Part shown: piece after piece, positions 43,297 to 51,052 of the stretch
How the letters are laid out: every line of letters starts with the position of its first letter
Position numbering within the stretch: the stretch's first letter is position 1
NCBI GenBank assembly: GCA_963656065.1
Contig: CAVKGV010000006.1
Span: forward strand, 1-64,000
Length of the DNA stretch: 64,000 nucleotides
Source: Hallerella sp963656065
GTDB taxonomy: Bacteria > Fibrobacterota > Fibrobacteria > Fibrobacterales > Fibrobacteraceae
Reading direction: 5' to 3'
Position numbers and translations under genes: made by a program
Notes under the pieces: generated by a model
Databases searched by the model: none
What the model saw: only the letters and a program-made list of their open reading frames with translations
What the model was told of the DNA's origin: nothing

Positions 43297-44805
43297 TTGA
43301 AAGACTTTCACATTTTCCCATTTCTGACCCGTGCGACATTGGCCGTCGCCCTTTTTGCGGCTTCCGCCATGGCGCAAGGTTCCTCTTCCATCGGAAAGGT
43401 TCGCTACATCCTAGGCGAAGTCACCGTACAGAAAAAGGCCGGCGACAGCTGGAATCCGTTGCGGATAGGGCTCAAGGTCAAAAGCAACCACCTGATCCGC
43501 ACATTGGTCGAAAGCGAAGCAGGCATCGCTCTTTCGGACGGAAGCTTAATCACCATCGAAGAGAATACCACAATCCGATTCGAAACGGCGATTAGCAACC
43601 AGAACGAAAGCGGCACCACGGTGGATCTCCGCACGGGACGCGTATTCTTCGACGTGCAAAAACAAAAGGACGGACACAAATTCGAATTCAAGACAGGATC
43701 GGCGACAGCCGCCATCCGCGGCACGAACGGCTTTATCGAAAGCGGCAGAGAAGGCATCATCGTTTCGCTCGAATCCGGCAAAATGCTCGTCACAGGCAGA
43801 GACGGCAAGGCACTCGAAGTCCTCGGGGGCGAAACACTGGTCGAAGAAAAGGGAAAAGGTTTCCAGAAATTCAAGACTCCGAGTTCCGGGAAAAAAGGAC
43901 TCGCCAAGGAAATCTCATCCGAGAAGAAATCCGGCACGTTCAGCGCAAGCGCGCTCGAAGAAAATTCAAAGAAGCTCGATGAAAAGAACAAGGCCGCGAT
44001 AGACAGCCTGTCCAAGGCTTCTCCTTGCGAATTTGACGCGATTCCGTCCAAGACGACAAGCCCCGAGATTTCCGTCAGCGGAACTTGCAAGCCGGGCATC
44101 CAAATTCAGGTAAACGGCATCGAGGCGAAACTTTCTCGCGACGGAAAATTCCAGACAACGGTTTCCTACGGCAAAGAATCCTACGGGAGCAAGCGCATCC
44201 GGATAAAATGTTCCACAGGCGATGTGGAAACGCTCTGCCGCGAAGCCTTTGCGGAATACGTTTTCAAAACCCAGGACGACAGGAACGCCTTTATCCGCCT
44301 AGAGAAAGGCAACGCGCAAAAATCAAAAGCGGGAATTTCCGTGAACGGAGAATTTTTCAGCGAAGATTCCACGGCGACCGTAACCGTGTCTCTCGGAAAG
44401 TTCACTTCAGAGAAGCTGAACGCCTCAAACGCCAACGGACACTTCACTTTTACCATTCCCGAAACGGCAAAAGAACCGGGTGAAAGCGTCGTGACGGCAA
44501 CGCTTACCACCAAAAAAGACACGCTGAAAGATTCCCTCCAGATTTTATTTCCACCGAAAATCCGGATTCTTTCCGCAAACGAAGAAAAGTGCGAAATTTC
44601 CTTTTCGCTCAGCGGAACGCAAGGAAAAGAGGTTCAGGTCGAGGAACTTGTTGACGGGATTCCCGCGACAAAGGCGACTTTTGCCAGAGACGTTTCAGAG
44701 GCCATATTCCCGATGCTTCCCGGAAAGCATCAATACAAAATTCTAGCGAAAGACGAAAACGGGAACCTGTCGGAATCCGCCAAAACATTCGTCTGCAAGG
44801 AATGA
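43297..44805 (+). CDS. FecR-domain exported protein
   Basis: A 502-residue exported protein with a signal peptide (ending AMAQ near residue 26). Residues 30-190 are a FecR-like domain (IGKVRYILGEVTVQKKAGDSW, ALSDGSLITIEENTTIRF, TATAAIRGTNGF). The remaining 300 residues are Ser/Lys-rich and then beta-strand repeats that resemble Ig-like modules. FecR domains sense ligands or bind peptidoglycan-linked surface structures; here no sigma factor lies nearby. The TTG start has AAAGGAG six bases upstream. The next gene overlaps by four bases (ATGA). Confidence 0.8.
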   Translation: MKDFHIFPFLTRATLAVALFAASAMAQGSSSIGKVRYILGEVTVQKKAGDSWNPLRIGLKVKSNHLIRTLVESEAGIALSDGSLITIEENTTIRFETAISNQNESGTTVDLRTGRVFFDVQKQKDGHKFEFKTGSATAAIRGTNGFIESGREGIIVSLESGKMLVTGRDGKALEVLGGETLVEEKGKGFQKFKTPSSGKKGLAKEISSEKKSGTFSASALEENSKKLDEKNKAAIDSLSKASPCEFDAIPSKTTSPEISVSGTCKPGIQIQVNGIEAKLSRDGKFQTTVSYGKESYGSKRIRIKCSTGDVETLCREAFAEYVFKTQDDRNAFIRLEKGNAQKSKAGISVNGEFFSEDSTATVTVSLGKFTSEKLNASNANGHFTFTIPETAKEPGESVVTATLTTKKDTLKDSLQILFPPKIRILSANEEKCEISFSLSGTQGKEVQVEELVDGIPATKATFARDVSEAIFPMLPGKHQYKILAKDENGNLSESAKTFVCKE

Positions 44806-46382
44806 CCGTGCCAATTTTCGCTTACCATTTCAGGGAACTTTCCGTTCCACTTGAAAAGAAAGGAGACATTCTAGGAGCGCTCTCCCACGCCGTCGGGATT
44901 TCTCCCGATTCTATTTTGAATCTGGAAGTCGAACGTTTCGCCCTGGATTCCCGCAAGCGCAACGCGCCTCACTGGAGTTACAACGTCAAGTTCGAAACGG
45001 CAAGGCCTTTAAATCCGACGCATTGGCTCGTTCCCGCGACAGAAAAGACGGAAACGCTCGAAAGCGACTCTTTGAAAGATTCCATCCCGATATCAAAAAA
45101 CGTCACGGTCGTCGGAGCGGGACCTGCCGGATTGTGGGCTGCGCTTTCTTTCGCGAGGAAAGGCTTTCAGGTGAATTTGTATGAACAGGGAAGCCCGGTC
45201 GAGGAACGTTTCCAGGACATCCGCCGATTCTTTGTCGATCGGAAATTCAATCCCCGTTCGAACATTCTCTTCGGCGAAGGCGGAGCGGGCGCCTACTCCG
45301 ACGGGAAACTCAACACGCGATCGCGCAACATCTTTTCTAGCGCCGTCCTTGCGGATATGGTCCATTTCGGCGTTTCCAAAGACGTCCTGACATTCGCAAA
45401 GCCCCATGTCGGAACGGATCGCCTGGTTCTTTTGCTCAAGGCTCTCCGCAAGGAATTTTTGGAACTCGGCGGAAAAGTCCACTTCCACACCGCCCTCGAA
45501 GACATCGAAATTTCAAACGGAAACCTTTCCCGTGTAAACTTCAACGGGACATGGCAAGATGCGGACAACCTGGTTCTCGCTCCGGGACATTCCGCGAGAT
45601 TTCTCTACGAACTTTTACACGAACGCGGCGTCGCCGAAGAAAGCAAGGCGTTTGCGCTCGGCGTCCGCGTCGAACATCCGCAGGAACTCATCAACATCCG
45701 ACAGCTCGGAAAGGACGTAAACACGGAACTCACCGGAAGCGCGGAATATGCACTCACGGCAAAAACGCTCGGTGGGAAATCCGCTGCCTACAGTTTCTGC
45801 ATGTGCCCGGGCGGCGTACTAGTCCCCTGCGTTTCCGAAGAAGGAACGCTCGCCACAAACGGCATGAGCTACAGCAAGCGAAACGGCAAGCTCGCCAACG
45901 GAGCGATCGTCATGCCCATCGAAAAAAGCGACACGCTCTTCGGCGGCATCGAAATGCAGCGACGATTCGAAAAAAAAGCCTTTGAACTCGGCGGGAAAAA
46001 CTATTCCGCGCCGGCGCAGACCATCCGGGCGTTTCTCAAAGGGAAAAACGATTCGGTTCTCCCGAAAAGTTCTTTTTCGACAGGAATCCAATCCTGCCCG
46101 CTCCGGGAAATCCTCGATGTCGTCCTTTGCGATTCGCTTGCGGAAGGCTTCGAACAGTTCGAAAAAAAGATTCCGGGATTTATCGATAACGGACTGATTG
46201 TCGCCCCCGAAACGCGCACCAGCTCCCCGGTCCGCATCGTGCGAAACACGGACACGCTTGAAAGCGTTTCGACAAAAGGGCTCTTTGTCCTCGGCGAAGG
46301 CGCAGGCTACACCGGCGGAATCGTGACCAGCGCCGCAGACGGAATCAAACTCGCCAACCGCGCCCGGATGCAAAAAAATTAA
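44802..46382 (+). CDS. FAD-dependent oxidoreductase (uncharacterised)
   Basis: A 526-residue NAD(P)/FAD-type dehydrogenase. A unique N-terminal domain (1-95) precedes the dinucleotide-binding motif VTVVGAGPAGLWAAL (about 103-117) and an FAD region GEGAGYTGGIVTSAADG at the C-terminus. Between them lies a RNILFGEGGAGAYSDGKL segment common in a widely distributed family annotated as uncharacterised FAD dehydrogenases. Substrate unknown. It is coupled to the FecR gene by ATGA, and the RluA gene follows after 35 bases. Confidence 0.8.
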   Translation: MTVPIFAYHFRELSVPLEKKGDILGALSHAVGISPDSILNLEVERFALDSRKRNAPHWSYNVKFETARPLNPTHWLVPATEKTETLESDSLKDSIPISKNVTVVGAGPAGLWAALSFARKGFQVNLYEQGSPVEERFQDIRRFFVDRKFNPRSNILFGEGGAGAYSDGKLNTRSRNIFSSAVLADMVHFGVSKDVLTFAKPHVGTDRLVLLLKALRKEFLELGGKVHFHTALEDIEISNGNLSRVNFNGTWQDADNLVLAPGHSARFLYELLHERGVAEESKAFALGVRVEHPQELINIRQLGKDVNTELTGSAEYALTAKTLGGKSAAYSFCMCPGGVLVPCVSEEGTLATNGMSYSKRNGKLANGAIVMPIEKSDTLFGGIEMQRRFEKKAFELGGKNYSAPAQTIRAFLKGKNDSVLPKSSFSTGIQSCPLREILDVVLCDSLAEGFEQFEKKIPGFIDNGLIVAPETRTSSPVRIVRNTDTLESVSTKGLFVLGEGAGYTGGIVTSAADGIKLANRARMQKN

Positions 46383-46417
46383 ATTCGGATTTTCGCTTTC
46401 ACCCAAAGGATTTTTAT

Positions 46418-47398
46418 ATGATCACCCGCGTCATCGACCGAAATTTCGCCAACATGCGATTGGACCGTTTCTTGCGCAAGGCTTTCCCGAACGAACCGCT
46501 TTCCACGTTCTTTGCGATTCTCAGAAAGAAGAAAGTACGCGTCAACGGAGTCCACGCCAAGGCTCCGCAGATGCTCCGCGAAGGCGATACCGTCGATATC
46601 TACGAAAATTTCAAAAGCCTTGAAAACGCCGACGCAGAAGCGCCCGTCAAAAAATCCTGGGGAAACGACGCACAATTTTCGGATCGTTACTTTGTACAAA
46701 ACCACCTGAACATTGCGCTCGAAAAGGAAGATTTCATCGTCATCGACAAGCCTTCCGGAATTCCGAGCCAGCCGGGAACGGGAACGCGCAAGGGAGAAAG
46801 CCTAGTCGAAATGCTCTGGCAATGGGGAAACGACGAACATCTGGATTTTAAGCCTACGCTCGCCCACCGTCTCGACGAGGAAACTTCGGGACTTTTGCTT
46901 GCCGCGCTCCACGGTGACACACTCCGGGATCTCACGCGAATGCTCCGCGAACACAAAATCCAAAAGACGTATTTCGCCCTGGTCAAGGGAAACCTCAAAA
47001 AAGAACGCGGAACCATCAAGGCGACCCTCGAGCGCACAGACTCAAAAGCCGGCGCCAAGATGAAAACGGGGACAGAAGCCGGCGTCACGGCGGTCACACA
47101 CTATGCGGTCAAGGAACATTTCAAAGGCTACGACCTCGTAAGAATCAACCTCGAAACGGGAAGGATGCACCAAATCCGCGCGCATTTCGAAAGCATCGGG
47201 CATCCGCTCGTCGGTGACTCACGCTACGGGGATTTCGCACTCAACCGGGAATTCAAAAAGGACTTCGGACTCAAGCGGCTTTTTCTCCACAGCACGCGCC
47301 TGGAGTTCGACTGGAAAGGCGAACACATCGTCGTGGAATCTCCCATGCCCAAGGAACTGCGCGAAGTCGTGAAAGCGATGAAAATGTCGGAGGGTTAG
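46418..47398 (+). CDS. RluA-family pseudouridine synthase
   Basis: A 326-residue pseudouridine synthase. Residues 1-70 are an S4 RNA-binding domain (RLDRFLRKAFPNEPLSTFFAI and VRVNGVHAKAPQMLREGD). The catalytic domain has the HRLDEETSGLLL motif with the essential Asp. The conserved GRMHQIRAHFESIGHPLVGD follows. It belongs to the RluA/RluC/RluD group that modifies 23S rRNA; the specific position cannot be told from sequence. AAAGGA provides a ribosome binding site. Confidence 0.92.
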   Translation: MITRVIDRNFANMRLDRFLRKAFPNEPLSTFFAILRKKKVRVNGVHAKAPQMLREGDTVDIYENFKSLENADAEAPVKKSWGNDAQFSDRYFVQNHLNIALEKEDFIVIDKPSGIPSQPGTGTRKGESLVEMLWQWGNDEHLDFKPTLAHRLDEETSGLLLAALHGDTLRDLTRMLREHKIQKTYFALVKGNLKKERGTIKATLERTDSKAGAKMKTGTEAGVTAVTHYAVKEHFKGYDLVRINLETGRMHQIRAHFESIGHPLVGDSRYGDFALNREFKKDFGLKRLFLHSTRLEFDWKGEHIVVESPMPKELREVVKAMKMSEG

Positions 47399-47445
47399 GA
47401 AGCGTCCAATCCAAATACTTTGATCTTTTACTCGAACGATTTATC

Positions 47446-47453
47446 TATCTTTG
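47446..47453 (+). promoter_or_regulatory. TATCTTTG -10-like element before PPIase gene
   Basis: TATCTTTG lies 27 bases before the ATG at 47481. TTTGATC about 23 bases upstream is a candidate -35 of the Bacteroidetes type, but the spacing is a little long. Confidence 0.4.
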
Positions 47454-47480
47454 CCGGAAATTCAAAAAAAGGAAAACGCC

Positions 47481-48071
47481 ATGGCAATCGCAGACAACAC
47501 CAAAGTCGCCATCCATTACACGCTCAAGGATGACGCAGGAAACATCATCGACTCTTCGGCGGGCAAGGAACCGCTGAGCTACATCCAGGGACGCGGCATG
47601 ATAGTCCGCGGGCTAGAGAAGGCGCTTGCCGACAAAAAGGTCGGGGACAAGTTCTCGATTGACGTCGCACCGGGCGAAGGCTATGGCGAATACAATTCCG
47701 AGCTGGTGCAGACCGTTCCCAAGAAAGCGTTCCAGGCAGAAGAAATCAAGCCGGGAATGGTCTTCTACGCACAGACGCCGGCAGGCACGATTCCCTTGAC
47801 CGTCAAGAAAGTCGAAGAGGAAAACGTCACCGTCGATATGAACCACGAACTCGCCGGAAAGACGCTGCACTTCGAAATCGAAGTGATGAAAGCGGACCCG
47901 TTGACCGAGGAGGAAATCAAGGCTCTCGAAGAGGAGCACCACTGTTGCGGCAAGCACGGCGACGGCGAATGCTGCGGCAAACACAAGCACGAAGACGGGG
48001 AACATCACTGCTGCCACGGCGAAGGCCACAAGGACGGCGAGCATCACTGCTGCTGCGAGGACAAGGAATAA
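47481..48071 (+). CDS. slyD: FKBP-type peptidyl-prolyl isomerase, SlyD-like, with metal-binding tail
   Basis: A 196-residue SlyD-type folding enzyme. The FKBP core (KVAIHYTLKDDAGNIIDSS, GMIVRGLEKALADKKVGDKF) encloses an IF flap typical of SlyD (about 70-130). The C-terminal 45 residues are an extreme His/Cys tail with repeated HHCC, GECCGK and EHHCC units, which would bind nickel, zinc or other metals as in E. coli SlyD, although richer in cysteine. The start is the ATG at 47481 preceded by AGGA; an earlier TTG in frame is less likely. Confidence 0.9.
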   Translation: MAIADNTKVAIHYTLKDDAGNIIDSSAGKEPLSYIQGRGMIVRGLEKALADKKVGDKFSIDVAPGEGYGEYNSELVQTVPKKAFQAEEIKPGMVFYAQTPAGTIPLTVKKVEEENVTVDMNHELAGKTLHFEIEVMKADPLTEEEIKALEEEHHCCGKHGDGECCGKHKHEDGEHHCCHGEGHKDGEHHCCCEDKE

Positions 48072-48099
48072 ACAATTCCCTCCCTGCAACGCAACGCAA

Positions 48100-48125
48100 A
48101 AAAGTCCGCCTCGCAGCGGACTTTT
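48100..48125. terminator. Bidirectional terminator between slyD and guaB
   Basis: AAAAGTCCGC (48100-48109) pairs perfectly with GCGGACTTTT (48116-48125) around a six-base loop. With A and T runs on both sides it should stop transcripts of slyD (plus) and guaB (minus). Confidence 0.88.
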
Positions 48126-48145
48126 CGTTTATCGATAAACACAAA

Positions 48146-49597
48146 TTAAGTGTGGTAGTTGGGAGCTTCCTTCGTAATCGTCACATCGTGCGGATGCGAT
48201 TCGCGGAGACCCGCATTCGTGATGCGCACAAAGGTAGCCTTCTTGTAAAGTTCGTCCAGGTTCGCGGCTCCGGCATATCCCATCGCGGAATGGATGCCGC
48301 CGATCAGCTGGTAAATCGTATCGCGGAGCGGTCCCTTGTAGGGAACACGGCCTTCGATGCCTTCGGGGACGTACTTCTTTTCCTCGGTGACGTTTCCCTG
48401 GAAGTAACGGTCCGCGGAACCGGCCTTCATCGCGCCAAGCGAACCCATGCCGCGGTAAGCCTTGTAGCTGCGGCCATCGGCGAGGATGATTTCTCCCGGG
48501 CTTTCTTCCGTCCCGGCAAAGAGGCTTCCGACCATCACGGCGTTTCCGCCCGCGGCGAGAGCCTTCACGATGTCGCCCGAATACTTGATGCCGCCGTCCG
48601 CGATAATCTTCACACCAACCTTTCTAGCCGCCTTGCCGCATTCGACAACCGCGGAGAACTGCGGATAGCCGACACCGGCGACGATGCGGGTCGTGCAGAT
48701 GGAACCCGGCCCGATTCCCACCTTTACCACGTTCGCGCCGCATTTCGCAAGTTCCACGACCGCTTCCGGCGTGCAGACGTTCCCTGCGCAAATCGTGAGC
48801 TTCGGATATTTTTTGCGAACCGTCTTGACCATGTTCCGCACACCGATGTGGTGCCCGTGCGCCGTATCGATCACTATCATATCGACACCCGCATCGACAA
48901 GAGCCTTGATCCGTTCAAGCGTATTTGCCGAGGTGCTGACCGCTGCGGCAACCAGGAGCTGCCCGTTCTTATCGAGACTCGCATTCGGATTGCTTTCGCG
49001 CTTCAAAATGTCGGTCATCGTCACAAGGCCCTTGAGCGCGCCCGTCGCATCGACCAGCGGAAGCTTTTCCACACGATGTTCGTTCAAAATTTCTTTCGCC
49101 TTCGCAAGGCTGATCTTCGGGGAAGCCGTAATCGGATTCTTCGTCATCACGTCGAGGATTTTCACCGAATGGTCCGTAATCATGCGCAGGTCGCGGCTCG
49201 TCAGCATCCCGACCAGCTTTCCCTTCGAAAGGATCGGGAAACCGCTCACCTTGGTTTCAAGCCTTGTCCTGTAGGCATCGCTCACCGGCTGGTCCGCATC
49301 GAGCGTCACCGGGTTCGAAACGATTCCCGATTGCCAGCGCTTGACCTTGCGGACTTCCTCGGCCTGCGCTTCGATAGACATGTTCTTGTGGATAACGCCG
49401 AGACCGCCCTGGAGAGCGATAGAAATGGCGAGAGGCGCAGTCGTCACCGTATCCATCGCCGCGCTGATAATTGGAATGTTCAGTTTGATATTTGCAGAAA
49501 GCTGGGTCTTGACATCCGTCTGGGTAGGTAAGACCGCGGATTCCCCCGGCACGAGCAAAACGTCGTCGAACGTGAGGGCTTCGGGAAGTAGTTTCAT
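48146..49597 (-). CDS. guaB: Inosine-5'-monophosphate dehydrogenase
   Basis: A 483-residue IMPDH, the NAD-dependent rate-limiting step from IMP to XMP in guanine nucleotide synthesis. The N-terminus ALTFDDVLLVPGES is diagnostic. Two CBS domains (about 90-205) precede the catalytic loop GIGPGSICTTRIVAGVG, with the active-site Cys, and the flap YRGMGSLGAM...GRVPYKGPL. The start is the ATG at 49597 (MKLLPEALTF) with AGAGG upstream; a longer frame to 49663 lacks support. The promoter carries a near-palindromic repeat. Confidence 0.95.
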   Translation of the reverse strand: MKLLPEALTFDDVLLVPGESAVLPTQTDVKTQLSANIKLNIPIISAAMDTVTTAPLAISIALQGGLGVIHKNMSIEAQAEEVRKVKRWQSGIVSNPVTLDADQPVSDAYRTRLETKVSGFPILSKGKLVGMLTSRDLRMITDHSVKILDVMTKNPITASPKISLAKAKEILNEHRVEKLPLVDATGALKGLVTMTDILKRESNPNASLDKNGQLLVAAAVSTSANTLERIKALVDAGVDMIVIDTAHGHHIGVRNMVKTVRKKYPKLTICAGNVCTPEAVVELAKCGANVVKVGIGPGSICTTRIVAGVGYPQFSAVVECGKAARKVGVKIIADGGIKYSGDIVKALAAGGNAVMVGSLFAGTEESPGEIILADGRSYKAYRGMGSLGAMKAGSADRYFQGNVTEEKKYVPEGIEGRVPYKGPLRDTIYQLIGGIHSAMGYAGAANLDELYKKATFVRITNAGLRESHPHDVTITKEAPNYHT

Positions 49598-49611
49598 AAG
49601 AACCTCTTTTT

Positions 49612-49638
49612 GCGCAAAAAAGATAGAAAATTTTGCGC
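49612..49638 (-). promoter_or_regulatory. guaB promoter flanked by inverted repeat
   Basis: A perfect 8-base inverted repeat, GCGCAAAA (49612-49619) and TTTTGCGC (49631-49638), brackets the minus-strand -10-like TATCTTTT (49618-49625). A repressor dimer there would block guaB transcription. The regulator is not identifiable. Confidence 0.5.
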
Positions 49639-49787
49639 GATCCGTGCTAACGGTAAAGTTCATATACCGAAGAAAAGCGCATCTTCATCCATAGCCGAAG
49701 TTCAGGCGGGAAAAGCATTTTCGCCTCTTCCAGGACTGCGGGAAATAGACTCGGAAGAGAGGCGTGTTCGAGCTTAACGGAAAGAGC

Positions 49788-49817
49788 GGATTATCGGATC
49801 AAGCACGATAATGACAG
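49788..49817. repeat. Degenerate copy of dispersed palindromic repeat
   Basis: GGATTATCGGATCAAGCACG and the following ATAATGACAGG match, in inverse orientation, the CGGGCTTGACCCGATAATC edge of the element at 28997-29092. It sits in the 312-base gap between guaB and tRNA-Glu, which otherwise holds only the guaB promoter. Confidence 0.5.
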
Positions 49818-49872
49818 GTTGAACGACATTGCCGGAGAATGAAATTAAGTTTCGGTACCATTTTACACACCA

Positions 49873-49900
49873 CAAAAAAAAGCCCCCGTTTCCGAGAGCT
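49873..49900 (-). terminator. Terminator after tRNA-Glu
   Basis: AGCCCCCG (49881-49888) pairs with CGAGAGCT (49893-49900), including two G-U pairs when read as RNA on the minus strand. The loop reads GAAA on that strand and is followed by eight T. It lies 10 bases past the tRNA 3' end. Confidence 0.8.
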
Positions 49901-49909
49901 TTTCTAAAA

Positions 49910-49982
49910 TAGCATGTAAGGGACTCGAACCCTTGTTACCGGCGTGAGAGGCCAGCGTCCTAGACCGCTAGACGAACATGCC
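49910..49982 (-). tRNA. tRNA-Glu (anticodon CTC)
   Basis: The minus strand folds into a cloverleaf. The acceptor is GGCATGT/ACATGCT with a G-U first pair, the D arm lies in GTCTAGCGGTCTAGGAC, and the anticodon stem CTGGC/GCCGG encloses loop CTCTCAC with anticodon CTC. The variable loop is TAACA and the T arm AAGGG/CCCTT. The CCA end is not encoded. This matches tRNA-Glu for GAG codons, and a terminator follows. Confidence 0.95.
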
Positions 49983-50054
49983 AAAGACAGACCAATTATA
50001 GTAAAATTCTTCGCCGCTGTAAACCGGCAAAATTCCCGTCAAATTTTCCCGCAC

Positions 50055-50084
50055 AAAAAAAAAGACCCGCAACGCGTGCGAGCC
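50055..50084 (-). terminator. Terminator of the charged membrane protein gene
   Basis: GACCCGCA (50064-50071) pairs with TGCGAGCC (50077-50084), with two G-U pairs as RNA, and is followed on the minus strand by nine T (50055-50063). It lies 24 bases past the stop of the gene at 50108. Confidence 0.8.
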
Positions 50085-50107
50085 TTTTTTGGAAAAATCG
50101 GGCTTCG

Positions 50108-50722
50108 TTATGCCTTCGGTTCTTCCGCGGTTTCTTCGAGCGGAATCTTCTTGATGGCATTGCGACGACCGTAACGGACCTTCGACGGTTCGAATTCGGC
50201 TGCGGCGGGAGCTTCTTCAACGACAGGCGTCGGAGCGGGAGCTGCGGGGACCGGAGTTTCCGGGAGAGCGGCCTGGACACGCGGAGGCAGCGGACGGCGG
50301 CCTTCGGTACGCGGAGCTTCGGGAGCGGAAACGGGTTCCTGCGGAGCGGGAGCTACCGGAGCGGCTTCGACAGAAGCCGACGGAGCGGAAGCTTCCACGG
50401 CAAAGTCACGGCGGCGATCGTTACGGCCATTGCGACGGTCATTCCGACCGTTGCGGTCACGGTTGAAGCTGCGATCCTGGCGTCCGGCATTAGCGGCATT
50501 GCCGCGTTCACGGCGTTCGTTTCCGCGGGCCCCATCATGGCGATCGCTGCGCGCAGCCATATCCTGGGCGTTCACCGGGTGACGGTTCGGCTTCAGGTTG
50601 GTATCCGAAACGCGCTTGACAATCGGAGTATGGAGCATCGTGATGAGCTTATTCACCTTGGACAAGACAACAATGCCAAGAACAACCGCAACAGCGGCAA
50701 GTACGAGAGTAATGTATTCCAT
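50108..50722 (-). CDS. Membrane-anchored Arg/Asn/Asp-rich disordered protein
   Basis: A 204-residue protein with one N-terminal transmembrane helix (LVLAAVAVVLGIVVLSKV, residues about 6-23). Next comes a low-complexity Arg/Asp/Asn stretch (RNGRNDRR repeated, about 58-105), then an Ala/Pro/Glu-rich linker, and a short conserved-looking basic end (VRYGRRNAIKKIPLEE). Such RGG-like tracts often bind RNA or drive condensates, but no function is known. GAGGT provides the ribosome binding site. Its upstream region contains an unusual structured interval shared with lexA. Confidence 0.7.
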   Translation of the reverse strand: MEYITLVLAAVAVVLGIVVLSKVNKLITMLHTPIVKRVSDTNLKPNRHPVNAQDMAARSDRHDGARGNERRERGNAANAGRQDRSFNRDRNGRNDRRNGRNDRRRDFAVEASAPSASVEAAPVAPAPQEPVSAPEAPRTEGRRPLPPRVQAALPETPVPAAPAPTPVVEEAPAAAEFEPSKVRYGRRNAIKKIPLEETAEEPKA

Positions 50723-50741
50723 TTAAGGTACCTCAATCAAA

Positions 50742-50890
50742 GGGTGACTCGAAGACCGGCTGGAAGGACCGTCTCTGAGGAAGTCGCGAAACGGGAGGCT
50801 ATTTCCTAACGCTCGAAGAAGAGCTCAACAGCCATAAAAAAGCCCACAAACGGGCAAAATCGCCAACTGGCGAAAAAAGGAGCGACTTCG
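50742..50890. ncRNA. Candidate structured RNA between lexA and a membrane protein gene
   Basis: Several consistent pairings occur in this gene-free interval. A hairpin closed by GACT (50746-50749) and AGTC (50782-50785) has inner arms AGACCGG/CCGTCT. A long-range perfect 8-base pair joins GAAGTCGC (50780-50787) to GCGACTTC (50882-50889). Inside lie hairpins GCTC/GAGC, GCCC/GGGC (50842-50855) and TCGCCA/TGGCGA (50860-50873). On the minus strand the last two are each followed by T runs, like tandem terminators. It could be a small RNA, an attenuator of the membrane protein gene, or both. Strand and family are unknown. Confidence 0.4.
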
Positions 50891-50986
50891 GAGCCTAATT
50901 TAGCTAAAAACTCGACAAAAAATCGTCCCATCCGATTTTATTTCCCATTTTTCAAGCCAGACAAGTTCCCGAACGAGGGAATAAAA

Positions 50987-51035
50987 AAATGTGCACTATC
51001 CATATTGACAATTAAACAAATGTGCACTATATTTA
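50987..51035 (+). promoter_or_regulatory. lexA promoter with two direct-repeat operators
   Basis: TTGACA (51005-51010) and TATATT (51028-51033) are separated by 17 bases, a consensus housekeeping promoter. Two exact copies of AAATGTGCACTAT lie at 50987-50999 and 51018-51030, 31 bases apart; the second overlaps the -10. They are probably LexA boxes for autoregulation. I recall a Fibrobacter LexA motif with a GTGCA half-site; the copies here share GTGCA but not the complete published form. Confidence 0.75.
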
Positions 51036-51052
51036 AAGAAAACGAGGTTCCT

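Noticed and set aside
43297..44805. FecR as part of a sigma/anti-sigma iron uptake system
   Set aside because: There is no ECF sigma factor or TonB receptor nearby; the protein has a cleavable signal peptide instead of the anti-sigma segment.
47945..49531. A plus-strand open frame of over 500 codons opposite guaB
   Set aside because: It is antisense to a perfectly conserved IMPDH and begins inside slyD; composition is Arg/His-rich as expected for a shadow frame.
50400..50520. Tandem DNA repeat or CRISPR-like array in the charged protein gene
   Set aside because: The repetition is in amino acids (Arg, Asn, Asp codons) and the unit is short and irregular, with no spacers.
50742..50890. tmRNA, 6S RNA, SRP RNA or RNase P RNA
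   Set aside because: No tRNA-like ends, no Alu or GGAAG loop of SRP type, and none of the conserved RNase P segments could be found.
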